A stretch of 64,000 bases of DNA from Clostridiales bacterium (lineage in GTDB: Bacteria > Bacillota > Clostridia > Saccharofermentanales > Saccharofermentanaceae). The DNA lies in assembly GCA_017513085.1 (NCBI GenBank), contig JAFWDK010000019.1:224146-288145 (forward strand), read 5' to 3'. Made by a program: the position numbers and the translations under genes. The stretch's first letter is position 1, and the number at the start of each line of letters is the position of its first letter. This document shows positions 26,842 to 36,160 of this stretch, piece after piece. The notes beneath the pieces were generated by a model. It ran no database searches and was not told the origin of the DNA. It was given only the letters and a program-made list of their open reading frames with translations.

Positions 26842-27486
26842 CTAAAAATTGTGCCAGTCCGTAATACTCAGTTCCTCATCGATCACCGCATATGCGCCGC
26901 ACAAAATGGCGCGGTCAAATTCATCCGAACACTGGAAGGATATCTCTCCATCGGCCAATCCGATGGTTTCAGGCGTGATATTTCCTAAGAAACAGTCGAA
27001 GTTAAACATTGGATAGAAGGATCGAAGCAAGCTCTCCAGATGCCCCTTAGGAATGCTTCCGTCATTCGGCGTTTCAAGATAAGGCGCCAGACTGTTCAAC
27101 CCTTCTCTTACCGGATTATAGATCTCTGCGATATCCTCTTCATTTCCGTACCGGAGATTCTCTTCAATAAACAGATCGTCGATCATCATAAAATCCGACT
27201 CGCAGCTGTCCATATCCGTAAAGACATAAAGAAGGAATGTCCCGTTAATGTTATCGATATTCTTCGAGATCTTCTCGGCAAAATCATTAAAATACTTATT
27301 CAGAAAATCGATCATTTCCTCGTCTGTACAATCCGGATCCAGGTTTTCCTCCACAATATCCCATTCCCTGATCTCTTCCGGAGAATCCAGGATCTCGATC
27401 TCCGAATCCCGAAATACACCGATATATCCAAGATCGATGCTTCCCGATACTTTTAACTCGTCATCTTCCAAATAGATTTTGATCAT
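26842..27486 (-). CDS. Hypothetical acidic protein in the LytTR operon
   Basis: The 214-residue protein is acidic and has no transmembrane helix or motif I recognise. It begins IKIYLEDDELKVSGSIDLGYIG and contains many Asp/Glu runs. Its ATG overlaps the stop of the DUF3021 gene by four bases and the esterase gene starts 9 bp after it, so it is fully embedded in the operon. Function unknown; it is possibly an interaction partner of one of its neighbours. Confidence 0.6.
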   Translation of the reverse strand: MIKIYLEDDELKVSGSIDLGYIGVFRDSEIEILDSPEEIREWDIVEENLDPDCTDEEMIDFLNKYFNDFAEKISKNIDNINGTFLLYVFTDMDSCESDFMMIDDLFIEENLRYGNEEDIAEIYNPVREGLNSLAPYLETPNDGSIPKGHLESLLRSFYPMFNFDCFLGNITPETIGLADGEISFQCSDEFDRAILCGAYAVIDEELSITDWHNF

Positions 27487-27908
27487 AACTGCTCCCTATG
27501 CTCGTCCTGGATTTCTTTTATCATTCTATCCTGTTTCTTCGCTTCAGCATATAGGCTGTAGTAATAGATCCCCGCAATGACGATATACGGGATCGTAAAA
27601 GACCTGAAATACTCAAGCCACCCTTTCGGACTGATCGGATCGAACAAGCTCATTATTGCAAGGAATCCCGCGCACAAAGCAACTACGATCGCGTATTCCA
27701 AAAGGATCATCACCAGCGGACTGAACTCAACAAAAAGCTTATGCAGGGACAGTACAAAAGAGGCGATCAGACAGAGCCCGAACATAATAAGTGTGTTCGA
27801 ATTACTTGTCTTCGTTCCGGTGACCAGATTGACGACCGCGCCCGACACGGAAACCATCGTATAGGATATGCAAATGTATAAAAGCAGTGTTTTCAAATAG
27901 TTTCTCAT
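27483..27908 (-). CDS. DUF3021 membrane protein
   Basis: The 141-residue protein has four hydrophobic helices (LKTLLLYICISYTMVSVSGA, TLIMFGLCLIASFVLSL, MILLEYAIVVALCAGFLAIM and FTIPYIVIAGIYYYSLY), the DUF3021 pattern, with a charged tail. DUF3021 genes are usually paired with a LytTR regulator, as here, and are thought to control that regulator's activity at the membrane. Its ATG overlaps the LytTR stop by four bases. No ligand is known to me. Confidence 0.85.
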   Translation of the reverse strand: MRNYLKTLLLYICISYTMVSVSGAVVNLVTGTKTSNSNTLIMFGLCLIASFVLSLHKLFVEFSPLVMILLEYAIVVALCAGFLAIMSLFDPISPKGWLEYFRSFTIPYIVIAGIYYYSLYAEAKKQDRMIKEIQDEHREQL

Positions 27909-28378
27909 CCGATTTTCCTCTTCATAGTCTGCAAGTATTCATTGAAGGCTTTCTTATACGCGCGGTTGATGCAGATCCTTTCCCCGTTATCAAAACTGAC
28001 GTACACCTTCATGTTCAGATCTGGCTTCAGCTGCTTGATCTTATAGATGTTGATCAGGTTGGATTTCGAAACTCTCACAAAGCCATAATTCCAAAGCATC
28101 TCCTCGCAAGAGGCAAGTGTATTCATAAGCCGGAATACACCGGTTTTTGTATAGGCAAATAGCTTTCGGTCAACGAAATCAAAGTAGTAGATGTCATCCG
28201 GATCCAGAATAGTCTCCTGCCAATCATCCAGATCCTCATCCGCCGGTCTGCCCGAAAAGGACGGTCTTTCCGAATTCACGGAATCGATGATCTGCCGAAC
28301 GACCGGACGCATATTGGTAAAATACACATCCACGTGTTCTTCTTTACAGTTCTTATCTTCAAAAAGATTCAGCTTCAT
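27905..28378 (-). CDS. LytTR-family DNA-binding regulator
   Basis: This is a single-domain LytTR protein of 157 residues without a receiver. The C-terminal 95 residues carry the LytTR pattern: DIYYFDFVDRKLFAYTK, ASCEEMLWNYGFVRVSKSNLINIYKIKQL, and GERICINRAYKKAF. It binds DNA, probably at its own promoter. It is paired with DUF3021 downstream, overlapping it. The ATG at 28378 is 8 bp after the stop of the preceding membrane protein gene and lacks a clear SD, so translational coupling is likely. A longer frame to 28432 overlaps that gene. Confidence 0.88.
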   Translation of the reverse strand: MKLNLFEDKNCKEEHVDVYFTNMRPVVRQIIDSVNSERPSFSGRPADEDLDDWQETILDPDDIYYFDFVDRKLFAYTKTGVFRLMNTLASCEEMLWNYGFVRVSKSNLINIYKIKQLKPDLNMKVYVSFDNGERICINRAYKKAFNEYLQTMKRKIG

Positions 28379-28386
28379 ATTCAAAT

Positions 28387-29094
28387 TCAGATTGCATTCC
28401 AGATAAATAGGAAGGCAAAAACGCACCCCCATGAGTTCTTCGTGTTTTTCCGCACCATCAGCATACCATATAACGCAATGAATGTAGTAACCAGATCCAG
28501 TATTCCCAATGCATCAAAGTGGATGGGGTGAAACAGTATTCCCACAATGGCCGCAACGAGAGCCCCTATGTCGAAGATCTTGCTCTCTCTCGGGTATCTT
28601 TGAGAAACATACTCCGCGATCACTGCATAATTGAAACCTTCGAAAAATCCCCATACAATAGCCACAACCAGTGTTCCGACGATCGTCGCCGGAATACCGG
28701 CCTTATGCAGGTCCGGTGTCACCATGATGCTGAGTGGTGCATATCCTGTAAACTGGCCAGACAAAACAACAAACGCGATATGCGGCACGAAACACAGGAC
28801 AGCTCCCGCTACAGCTTTCAAGGCATTCTTCTTTTTCAGTCCGAAACTGAGAAATGAAGTTTTGCGGAAAATGCAGACAACCGTGACGCCCAATCCCGCG
28901 ATCCCGAATTCCATCGCGCTAGCTGCGAGCAGCCTTGGCCACACAGAGATGCTACTGTCTTTACAAAAAGCATTCAGCTGCTTGCCGATCACTCCATAGA
29001 TGCAAAACACCGCCATAGAGATCAGTGCAATGATCCACAGATTCACTTCCAGTTTCTTTTGCTGAGGTGTCAATTCTTTCTTGTTCGTTTTCAT
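28387..29094 (-). CDS. Multi-pass membrane protein, possibly CPBP-like
   Basis: The 235-residue protein has six to seven hydrophobic helices. A motif GFFEGFNYA in the second half and LFHPIHF later resemble the CPBP intramembrane protease family's EExxxR and H motifs in position, but only one Glu remains, so peptidase activity is doubtful. The ATG at 29094 follows AAGGAAG. It is the first gene of the operon that continues with LytTR, DUF3021, an acidic protein and an esterase, and is probably co-regulated by the LytTR. Confidence 0.6.
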   Translation of the reverse strand: MKTNKKELTPQQKKLEVNLWIIALISMAVFCIYGVIGKQLNAFCKDSSISVWPRLLAASAMEFGIAGLGVTVVCIFRKTSFLSFGLKKKNALKAVAGAVLCFVPHIAFVVLSGQFTGYAPLSIMVTPDLHKAGIPATIVGTLVVAIVWGFFEGFNYAVIAEYVSQRYPRESKIFDIGALVAAIVGILFHPIHFDALGILDLVTTFIALYGMLMVRKNTKNSWGCVFAFLFIWNAI

Positions 29095-29216
29095 GTTGGT
29101 AATACTTCCTTCGTTCTTGATAGTATTACCATAGCAACATTCAGAAGCCCACATATGAAAATCCGCACAAGTTACACTCTCAGATGTCTATGTTGCACTT
29201 TCGAACAGAAAGCAAA

Positions 29217-30041
29217 TCAATCCTGGTACTGTCTTTTGAACTCTTCACTGAGCTCGCTATGCAGCATGGTGAAGAGATCTGAGTACCGCAGCGTGGTTCC
29301 GCCTTCGTAGCGGACCGCCTTGACATACAAGGTCAGCGGGATCTCGTTTTCCTCCCACGAGATGCATTCATCGTTATGGCCGAGGATCTCTTCGCAGAGT
29401 TTCTTCGCATACGCCTCATCGGATGAGTCTGTAAGGATCACGAACTCATCGCCGCCGATCCGGAAAACGATATCCTCCGGTCCTGCCGCCTGCTCCATGC
29501 GTTTCATCGCGGTAATGATCGCCAGGTCCCCGGCTTTACGGGAAATCTCATTGATCGGGATCAGTCTCTTGATGTCTCCGAGAATCAGGAAACATCCTTT
29601 TCTTTCCTTAATACAATCATAAAGCTCGCTAATATCTACCTTTTTTCTGTCTGTCATACTTTCATCCTCCAATAGTTCCCGTTCGATACGATAGCCGGGA
29701 AACAGTTCAAATTCGGAGGGATTTTTTCGAAATTCCGAAGGCGATACTTGCCAGACGCTCTGAAAAGCTCTGGTAAAAGCTTCGTTGCTGCCATATCCGT
29801 ATTCTATGCCGATGTCCAGCAAAGATCGATCCGGATCCCTGGCAATCTCTTCGGACGCCTTGCTCATACGCCTGCGGATGATATAATCCCTGATACTGAT
29901 GTTGTTCACGTACTTGAAAAGCTTTTCTATAGTGGACTTTGAGCAGTGCAGATGTTCAGCGATAGACTCTGTCCTGATCGGTGACGCAAGATGATTCTCG
30001 ATATATTCCAACGCCTCGATCAGAAGCCCGATATTCTCCAT
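29217..30041 (-). CDS. AraC-type DNA-binding domain fused to a GGDEF domain
   Basis: The 274-residue protein joins two domains rarely found together. Residues 1-110 are an AraC tandem helix-turn-helix: IAEHLHCSKSTIEKLFKYVNNISIRDYI and LLDIGIEYGYGSNEAFTRAFQSVWQVSPSEF. From about 135 it reads as a GGDEF domain, with FRIGGDEFVIL intact, preceded by LGDIKRLIPINEISRKAGDL in the place of the usual substrate helix. The domain is somewhat short, about 125 residues. It could be a diguanylate cyclase that also binds DNA, or a regulator that reads GTP or c-di-GMP. The start is the third ATG (30041), best spaced from AAAGG. Confidence 0.85.
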   Translation of the reverse strand: MENIGLLIEALEYIENHLASPIRTESIAEHLHCSKSTIEKLFKYVNNISIRDYIIRRRMSKASEEIARDPDRSLLDIGIEYGYGSNEAFTRAFQSVWQVSPSEFRKNPSEFELFPGYRIERELLEDESMTDRKKVDISELYDCIKERKGCFLILGDIKRLIPINEISRKAGDLAIITAMKRMEQAAGPEDIVFRIGGDEFVILTDSSDEAYAKKLCEEILGHNDECISWEENEIPLTLYVKAVRYEGGTTLRYSDLFTMLHSELSEEFKRQYQD

Positions 30042-30153
30042 GCCCATCATCCTTTCTATAACGATATCGTACTTTAATTATATAGAGGCATCAGAGATCG
30101 TTCTTGATAAAATGAGTAAAGATCCGTGCAAACTTACAATATGTGGCAGTCCT

Positions 30154-30810
30154 TCAGATCAGCTGCTGCTCATTGATGATCAATTTGAACTGAAGTCCCA
30201 GCGTCTCCGCTGCTTTACGGCACAGCACCATTCGCTGCAAAAAGATCTCGAAATAGTCCATTACGGAGCTATAGTGTGTATCGACCGCGAGTTTCAGCTT
30301 GATGATCGTATGCGCCTCGTTGATCTTCAGTTCGGACTTGGTGACCGAATAGTTGACGCGGTCATGAATATCGAAGGAGGTCTTGTCCTCATTACGGACA
30401 CGGTTGCGCCGCACATCGCTCTTATCCGCGAGGATCAGAGCTGCGGCAAGAGAGCTTACGGGAACGCCCGTTCCTTCATCGTGATTTCCGATCGCCGTGA
30501 CGATCATGCCGATCTCCTCCGGCGGAAATCCCATCTCGTTCAAGAGCCGAAAAGCAATCAGCGCGCCCGACTGACTGTGATCCACCCGGTTCACCAGATT
30601 ACCGATGTCATGGAGATACCCTGCAATTTTGACCAGCTCCACGGTTCTCTTAGGATATCCCAACGTCTCCAGAATATAGCCGGCCGTCTCCGCCACGAGC
30701 GTAACGTGTGCAAACCCATGCTCGGTATAACCGAGCGCATCCAGTGACTCATTGGCTTGCTTGATATATATTTTGATCACTTCGTTATTCTTAATCTCTT
30801 CGTAAGTCAT
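30154..30810 (-). CDS. HD-domain phosphohydrolase
   Basis: The 218-residue protein has HD-domain metal ligands: EHGFAHVTLVAETAG, AGYLHDIGNLVNRVDHSQSG with the HD pair, and AIGNHDEGTG, then ILADKSDVRRNRV. This is the metal-dependent phosphohydrolase family acting on nucleotides or cyclic nucleotides. Substrate not predictable; it is not an HD-GYP (no GYP motif). It is a single gene, with AGGACA before its ATG at 30810, 100 bp from the AraC-GGDEF gene on the same strand. Confidence 0.85.
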   Translation of the reverse strand: MTYEEIKNNEVIKIYIKQANESLDALGYTEHGFAHVTLVAETAGYILETLGYPKRTVELVKIAGYLHDIGNLVNRVDHSQSGALIAFRLLNEMGFPPEEIGMIVTAIGNHDEGTGVPVSSLAAALILADKSDVRRNRVRNEDKTSFDIHDRVNYSVTKSELKINEAHTIIKLKLAVDTHYSSVMDYFEIFLQRMVLCRKAAETLGLQFKLIINEQQLI

Positions 30811-30986
30811 ATTATTGTCCTATGTATTGAAATTCTCTTTCTCATCTTCTAAACATGCATCCATTATAACATGCCGAAAAAAGCTCGCCGCAAAGCACTG
30901 AAATTTCGGCACTCTACCAACAGTCGGTTGCTGATTCAAGCCAAATCTGATAGGTTTAGACTAGAAAAATATCAGGGAGGCACCTT

Positions 30987-33900
30987 ATGGGTTACCGGAA
31001 GTTCTTAAGTTTTTTGATCTCGATCGTAATGACTGTTTCTATCTTCTTTTCTGCATCTTTGGCGGCTGCCGATGAGAACGGAAAAACCTATTCCCTTCCC
31101 GAGGGACTTACGATCACTCTTCCTAAAGAATTCGAAGACGTGGTCTGGGTCGGCATGGATGAGACCGATCCCTATGCAGATTATATCAAGGAATTCTATG
31201 AGTCCGAAGGAATGACACTGTCGGGCTACGCCGATTCGGTAGGCAAGGACGATGGGCAGCTTTTCCAAGTTAAGACTCATGTGAAAGAGGCACCTTCCGA
31301 CGTCAGCGAAGCCACTTTTCTCGATAATGTTGCCGTAAACGAAGCGGATAAAGAATATCTGGAAAGTGTTCAGATCCTCGAAAAAGGTTTTGTCCGATTC
31401 GGTGACATCGAGTTTTACAAGACTTATAGTGAGATCGCAACCAACTTTGAATTCGAAAACCATCACAGCAGATACACGATAAGATCATACAAGAATTCGT
31501 TTGTTACCGAATCAGGAAAGCTTCACGAAATCGAAATATCCATCTTAAGTGATCCGGAGAAGCTTGATGACGCAATTCCGTTTACTGATGAAGATCTTAA
31601 ACATCTGGATGAACTTGAAGCCGACATCATCGGTTCCCTTAAGTATGACGGAAAGACCGTGAATATCAGTGGCGCTTCGTCAGATACAGACACTATATCC
31701 AGAGAAGATGGCAAAACCTATGACCTTCCTGAAGGTCTTACGCTCACCCTGCCGAAAGAATTCGAAGAAGTTCTCTGGGTCGGCATGCAGGATGAAGATA
31801 CGGAATTAACCCGGCAAGTCGGCGCAGATAAGATTATCCAGCAGCTTGAAGAATTAGGCTGTAGTCTTCAAAGCAATTCTCCCGCTGTAGGCAAAGATGA
31901 CGGGCAGATCTTCTTTGTCAGTACAACTGCAAAAGATGCTCCTGCCGATATCAGCGAATCCTCATTGATCGCGCTTCTCGGCGAAAACAAAGATGATCCG
32001 GATGATTATCTTCACATCGATATCCTCGAAAAGGGCCTGGTCCAAGTCGGTGATCTCGAAATGTATAAAGTCTCCTTTGAAGTCTCTATCGAACAGAACA
32101 CAAATGTTCATGTGAAATATAAAACAAGGTCATATATGTACGGGTTCGTTACCGAATCCGGGAAGGTTCACGGCATCGAGATATCGATCTATAGTAATCC
32201 CATGAATCTTGGCGAGACGGTCCCCTTCACTCCCGAAGATCTCGAGCACCTGGATTATCTCGACTCCTATATCAGCGGATCCCTTAAATTTGAAGGAAAA
32301 ACCGTAAAGATCGATGCGGAACCTTACCCGACGCAGGAAAACGGAAACAGCACGCAGCAAACAGATCCCGCTGCAACCGCAACGCCGACGCCGGAAAAGG
32401 CGCCTACAAAAGCACCGGCTAGAAATTTCTTCAAGAGCTTCACAAGTTTCTCATACCCGCTTTGGATCCTGGCAGCTGTACTGGTAGCCATTCTTATTGC
32501 GGGGGCCAAGGCCTCGAAAAGACGGCAGTGGCAGGAAGAACCTTTCGCTCTTGAGACATCCAAAGCGATCCAGGGATTTGCTGCGGTTGCGATCATCCTT
32601 CACCATCTCTCACAGGATCTACTGAAGGATGCCGGACCATTTGAATTCCTGTCCGATTGCGGCGTGCTCTTCGTTGGTATTTTCTTCTTCTTCTCCGGCT
32701 ACGGACTTTTTACCAGCCTTAAGACGAAGAAAGACTATCTCAAAGGGTTCCTTCGGAAGCGTCTCATAACGATCCTGATCCCGTTCTACATGTGCATCGC
32801 GGTATTCACCATTGCCTCCTGTATCTGCGGCACCAAGTATAAACCCTTGGAACTGCTGGAAGTGCTTTCCGGTTGGTCCTTGATCAATATTCACATGTGG
32901 TATATCGTCGAGATCGCGATCTTGTATCTGGCATTCTTTATCATCTTCAAGCTGATTAAAAACCGCACAGCGGCAACGATCGTCATGACCCTCTTCGTCC
33001 TTCTCATGATGGGAGGAAGCCTGTATCTCTGCCACGGCAAAGACATGAGCTGCAGTTACTGGTTCATGGGAGAATGGTGGTACAATGCTTCGATCCTCTT
33101 TATCGTCGGTATTATCGTATCCAAGCATCAGGAAAGTCTTCGAAAGATCGCCAGGAAAGGCTACGTCGTGCTTCTGCCGCTCTTTGGCACCCTGACAGGT
33201 GTTTTCGGTTATATCACGAAACGCTTCCTCGAGAAGTACTCCTACTGGAGCGAGATCCCGGGCAAAGATCCGAGATACCTGGACAAGCTCCGCTGCCTCT
33301 CCGTCCAGGTTCCGTTCATCCTTTTCTTCGTACTCTTCGTCCTGCTTGTCATGATGAAGGTCCGCTTCGGAAACCCTGTCCTGAAGTTCCTCGGCGCCAT
33401 CTCGCTGGAACTCTACCTGATCCACAATCTGTTCCTGAAGGGTCTTTCTGACGGAACGATCTTCAAGGTGAGTTCACCTTCCATGTACATTCTTCTCACG
33501 CTTCTGATGTCGATCGGCATGGCAACCGTGATCAGCGGCGCCGACAAGTACCTGACCGGGTTCTTGAAAGGAATAGGAAAAGGAAAACAGGATACCGCCT
33601 TGGAACAGCAGGCACTTTCTCCTTCCCGCAACCATTCCATCGACTTCATGAGGATCGTGATGGCGTTCCTGGTCGTAACCATCCACCTGCCTTTTGCAGG
33701 AAAAGCCGGCAACGTCTTTATCACATTCGGAAAAACTGCCGTCCCGTTCTTCCTGGTCGTTTGTGGCTATATGTTGTATCGTGACGATGCAAAAGAACTG
33801 ATGTCCCGTCTTCTTAAGCAGACGAAGCGGATCCTGATATTCTTCATTGCATCGAATGTCTTCTATGCGGCTGCCGTGGCACTCTATGACAAGGTTGTGG

Positions 33901-34595
33901 AAGGAAAAGTGAATATGCGTCCGTACTTCACGTCCAAGGCCATAAAAGACTTCCTTCTTTTCAACTTCTCGCCGTTCTCCGAGCATCTGTGGTTCTTCGG
34001 CTCACTGCTTTATGCTCTCGTGATCCTTCTGATCCTGAATAAGTGCAAGATCCTAAAGCCGGCTATATTCTTGGGACCTGTCCTGATCGCCGCTTATGTA
34101 GTGCTTTCGCACATGGGTGTCGGAGAATCCTATCAGCTGAGAAACGCGATCCTGGTCGGTCTGGCCTACACCATGACAGGCATGCTGATCCGAAGATACG
34201 AGAAAAAGATCTTGAAGATCAAGGCCCTGCCTGCGATCCTCGGTATCCTTGCTATCGGTGCAAGTATCGCCGCCATCGTGGAACTGAACACCTACAAGAA
34301 AGGTGTCGAAGTCCCCTTCGTAGGCTGTGAGACCCTGACGATCGTGCTCGTACTTTTGTGCCTCCGCTTCCCGAACTTCGGGAAAGGCACCTATGCAGAA
34401 AAAATCGGCAGAACATGCGCTCTTCCGATCTACGTCATGCACATCTTCACGATGATGGTATTCTACATGACCAAAAACGAAGCCTTCTTCGGAAGATACG
34501 GTGCCGTCACGATCTTCGTTGTGACCGCAGTTGCCGTAGCACTCTACGAGAATATAAAAGAAGCCATCACCTTGGCGGCGTCCTCGCCTTCATAA
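30987..34595 (+). CDS. Double acyltransferase-3 membrane protein with duplicated ectodomain
   Basis: The 1202-residue protein begins with a signal peptide (about 1-27). Two copies of a roughly 200-residue extracellular module follow, each opening KTY.LPEGLT.TLPKEFE..(V/L)WVGM (starts near 33 and 241). A Pro/Thr-rich linker (about 447-480) leads to a membrane helix (about 490-508). Then come two acyltransferase-3 domains: the first from about 522 (LETSKAIQGFAAVAIILHHL, with the HH pair), the second from about 882 (NHSIDFMRIVMAFLVVTIHLP). Such enzymes move acyl groups, usually acetyl or succinyl, across the membrane onto cell-wall or surface glycans. AGGGAGG precedes the ATG. Two catalytic domains in one chain are unusual; the substrate is unknown. 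Confidence 0.88.
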   Translation: MGYRKFLSFLISIVMTVSIFFSASLAAADENGKTYSLPEGLTITLPKEFEDVVWVGMDETDPYADYIKEFYESEGMTLSGYADSVGKDDGQLFQVKTHVKEAPSDVSEATFLDNVAVNEADKEYLESVQILEKGFVRFGDIEFYKTYSEIATNFEFENHHSRYTIRSYKNSFVTESGKLHEIEISILSDPEKLDDAIPFTDEDLKHLDELEADIIGSLKYDGKTVNISGASSDTDTISREDGKTYDLPEGLTLTLPKEFEEVLWVGMQDEDTELTRQVGADKIIQQLEELGCSLQSNSPAVGKDDGQIFFVSTTAKDAPADISESSLIALLGENKDDPDDYLHIDILEKGLVQVGDLEMYKVSFEVSIEQNTNVHVKYKTRSYMYGFVTESGKVHGIEISIYSNPMNLGETVPFTPEDLEHLDYLDSYISGSLKFEGKTVKIDAEPYPTQENGNSTQQTDPAATATPTPEKAPTKAPARNFFKSFTSFSYPLWILAAVLVAILIAGAKASKRRQWQEEPFALETSKAIQGFAAVAIILHHLSQDLLKDAGPFEFLSDCGVLFVGIFFFFSGYGLFTSLKTKKDYLKGFLRKRLITILIPFYMCIAVFTIASCICGTKYKPLELLEVLSGWSLINIHMWYIVEIAILYLAFFIIFKLIKNRTAATIVMTLFVLLMMGGSLYLCHGKDMSCSYWFMGEWWYNASILFIVGIIVSKHQESLRKIARKGYVVLLPLFGTLTGVFGYITKRFLEKYSYWSEIPGKDPRYLDKLRCLSVQVPFILFFVLFVLLVMMKVRFGNPVLKFLGAISLELYLIHNLFLKGLSDGTIFKVSSPSMYILLTLLMSIGMATVISGADKYLTGFLKGIGKGKQDTALEQQALSPSRNHSIDFMRIVMAFLVVTIHLPFAGKAGNVFITFGKTAVPFFLVVCGYMLYRDDAKELMSRLLKQTKRILIFFIASNVFYAAAVALYDKVVEGKVNMRPYFTSKAIKDFLLFNFSPFSEHLWFFGSLLYALVILLILNKCKILKPAIFLGPVLIAAYVVLSHMGVGESYQLRNAILVGLAYTMTGMLIRRYEKKILKIKALPAILGILAIGASIAAIVELNTYKKGVEVPFVGCETLTIVLVLLCLRFPNFGKGTYAEKIGRTCALPIYVMHIFTMMVFYMTKNEAFFGRYGAVTIFVVTAVAVALYENIKEAITLAASSPS

Positions 34596-34687
34596 AGCGA
34601 AGGCGGACGGGCGCGGCCGCGGAGATGACTCCTGCTGAAATGCTGTTGATGTTTGCGAAAATCGCCGCAGAAATTTAGTGAATAAGT

Positions 34688-36160
34688 TTATAAACCAGGT
34701 CGAACCGGGAATAGGATCTCGGCGCGAAATTCGAAGCCGTAGGGTCTCTCTTCACACGTTGCGGAAAAATCTCCGTCATAGTTTTCGGCAGCGCTCTGGA
34801 TATTCTTCAGGCCGAAGCCGTGGTGCTGATGGTCCTTCTTACTGGTGCGGATCGTCTTGAATACGTGCGGCGCAGAGGCCATCGTCGCCTTACTTTTCAC
34901 ACGTATGCCCATATCCCCGTCCTCTTCCTTTTCCACCACTTTCACCAACTCCGCGCACGGGTTGGTGACACTGATCATGAAGAACCTTTCCGTTTTCTTA
35001 AAACAGACAACGATTTTTTTGAACTCCTCACCGAGGTCCGCCAGGCGCTCATCGGACGTAGCCTCGATCGCATTGTCCAGAAGATTCGCAAGCATCTTGC
35101 ACATATCCTGCGGCGTGATGGAAACCCCTGAGATCACACCATTCGAAACAAGAGAAATACCAAGTTCTTCGGCCTCGGCCGTCTTCGCAGAAAGAATGGC
35201 ATCCGCGATCACATCGCCCGTATGCGCGGAAATGTCCGTGCTCTGCAGATTCGAAGACATCTCCTTGAGGTAGTCGCGCATCTGGTCGTACTCCTGGTTT
35301 CCGAGAAGGAGCATTAGGACCTGCACGTGATTCTTCATGTCGTGCCGGATCGCGCGGATCTCGGAATCAGCCTTGACCGTGGCCTCGTAAAAACGCGTCT
35401 GTGAGGAAACGAGCTCCTCATTGATACGGTTGATGTCCTTAAGATCATCGCGTTCTTTTTGCGAAGCCCGGATATAAAACAAGATGACAAACGCCGAGAT
35501 CGCCAGCAGCATCGACAGGAACAATCCCGTCCTCTGCGCCAAGTCGAACCTCGCAAAATCCATGATCTCTATGCTTTCGGAAGAATAGCCTTTCGCCTGC
35601 ATCGCAAGAAGTATCGAGAACGCCAGATCCACCAGCAGGATCCCGAGGATAACGCGGATCGGAAGTGGCGAATCGTCGTGCTTTCTCCGCATTTTATCCA
35701 GACATACGAAAAGCACTGTCTCGATCAGTATCGTGAGGATCTCCAGGAGAAGATATACCACCGCCCTGTTCGTCTTGTTCGTTATCTCTAACGACAGGAA
35801 GATGATTTCGCGGATCGTTGCGAATATCTCATTGAACGAGATCAAGAGCATGTCGCCGACCAAGGTCAGCACCAGTTTTTTCCAGAGTTTGCACTTCATG
35901 TTGACCAGCATGAGGATCAGCACAAAGATCATCTTCACCACTTCCACCAGATCGTAACCGGCCGCAAACATCACTTCCCCGTTCTTATCCAGGCAAAGAT
36001 GCACAGTGAAGATCGCGGCAAAAACCGAAAACACCCATGACGCAAGGAACGTTGCTTTACGGTTCGTGAAACGGTACTTCAGGACGCCGTCAAACAAATA
36101 CACCGTCAATGGTGCCGAGAAAATAACCGGAAGCATAATGTAAAGTGCTTTGTACCACAT
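34688..36160 (-). CDS. GHKL sensor histidine kinase (AgrC-like)
   Basis: The 490-residue protein has about six membrane helices in residues 1-235, then a kinase: IRAIRHDMKNHVQVLM (phospho-His near 272) and an ATPase part with LANLLDNAIEATSDE and HGFGLKNIQSAAENYDG. This is the AgrC/ComD class that senses peptides at the membrane and phosphorylates LytTR response regulators. Its start ATG overlaps the stop of the response regulator gene (TAATG), so the pair is tightly coupled. It closes the five-gene operon that begins with the M13 peptidase. Confidence 0.92.
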   Translation of the reverse strand: MWYKALYIMLPVIFSAPLTVYLFDGVLKYRFTNRKATFLASWVFSVFAAIFTVHLCLDKNGEVMFAAGYDLVEVVKMIFVLILMLVNMKCKLWKKLVLTLVGDMLLISFNEIFATIREIIFLSLEITNKTNRAVVYLLLEILTILIETVLFVCLDKMRRKHDDSPLPIRVILGILLVDLAFSILLAMQAKGYSSESIEIMDFARFDLAQRTGLFLSMLLAISAFVILFYIRASQKERDDLKDINRINEELVSSQTRFYEATVKADSEIRAIRHDMKNHVQVLMLLLGNQEYDQMRDYLKEMSSNLQSTDISAHTGDVIADAILSAKTAEAEELGISLVSNGVISGVSITPQDMCKMLANLLDNAIEATSDERLADLGEEFKKIVVCFKKTERFFMISVTNPCAELVKVVEKEEDGDMGIRVKSKATMASAPHVFKTIRTSKKDHQHHGFGLKNIQSAAENYDGDFSATCEERPYGFEFRAEILFPVRPGL

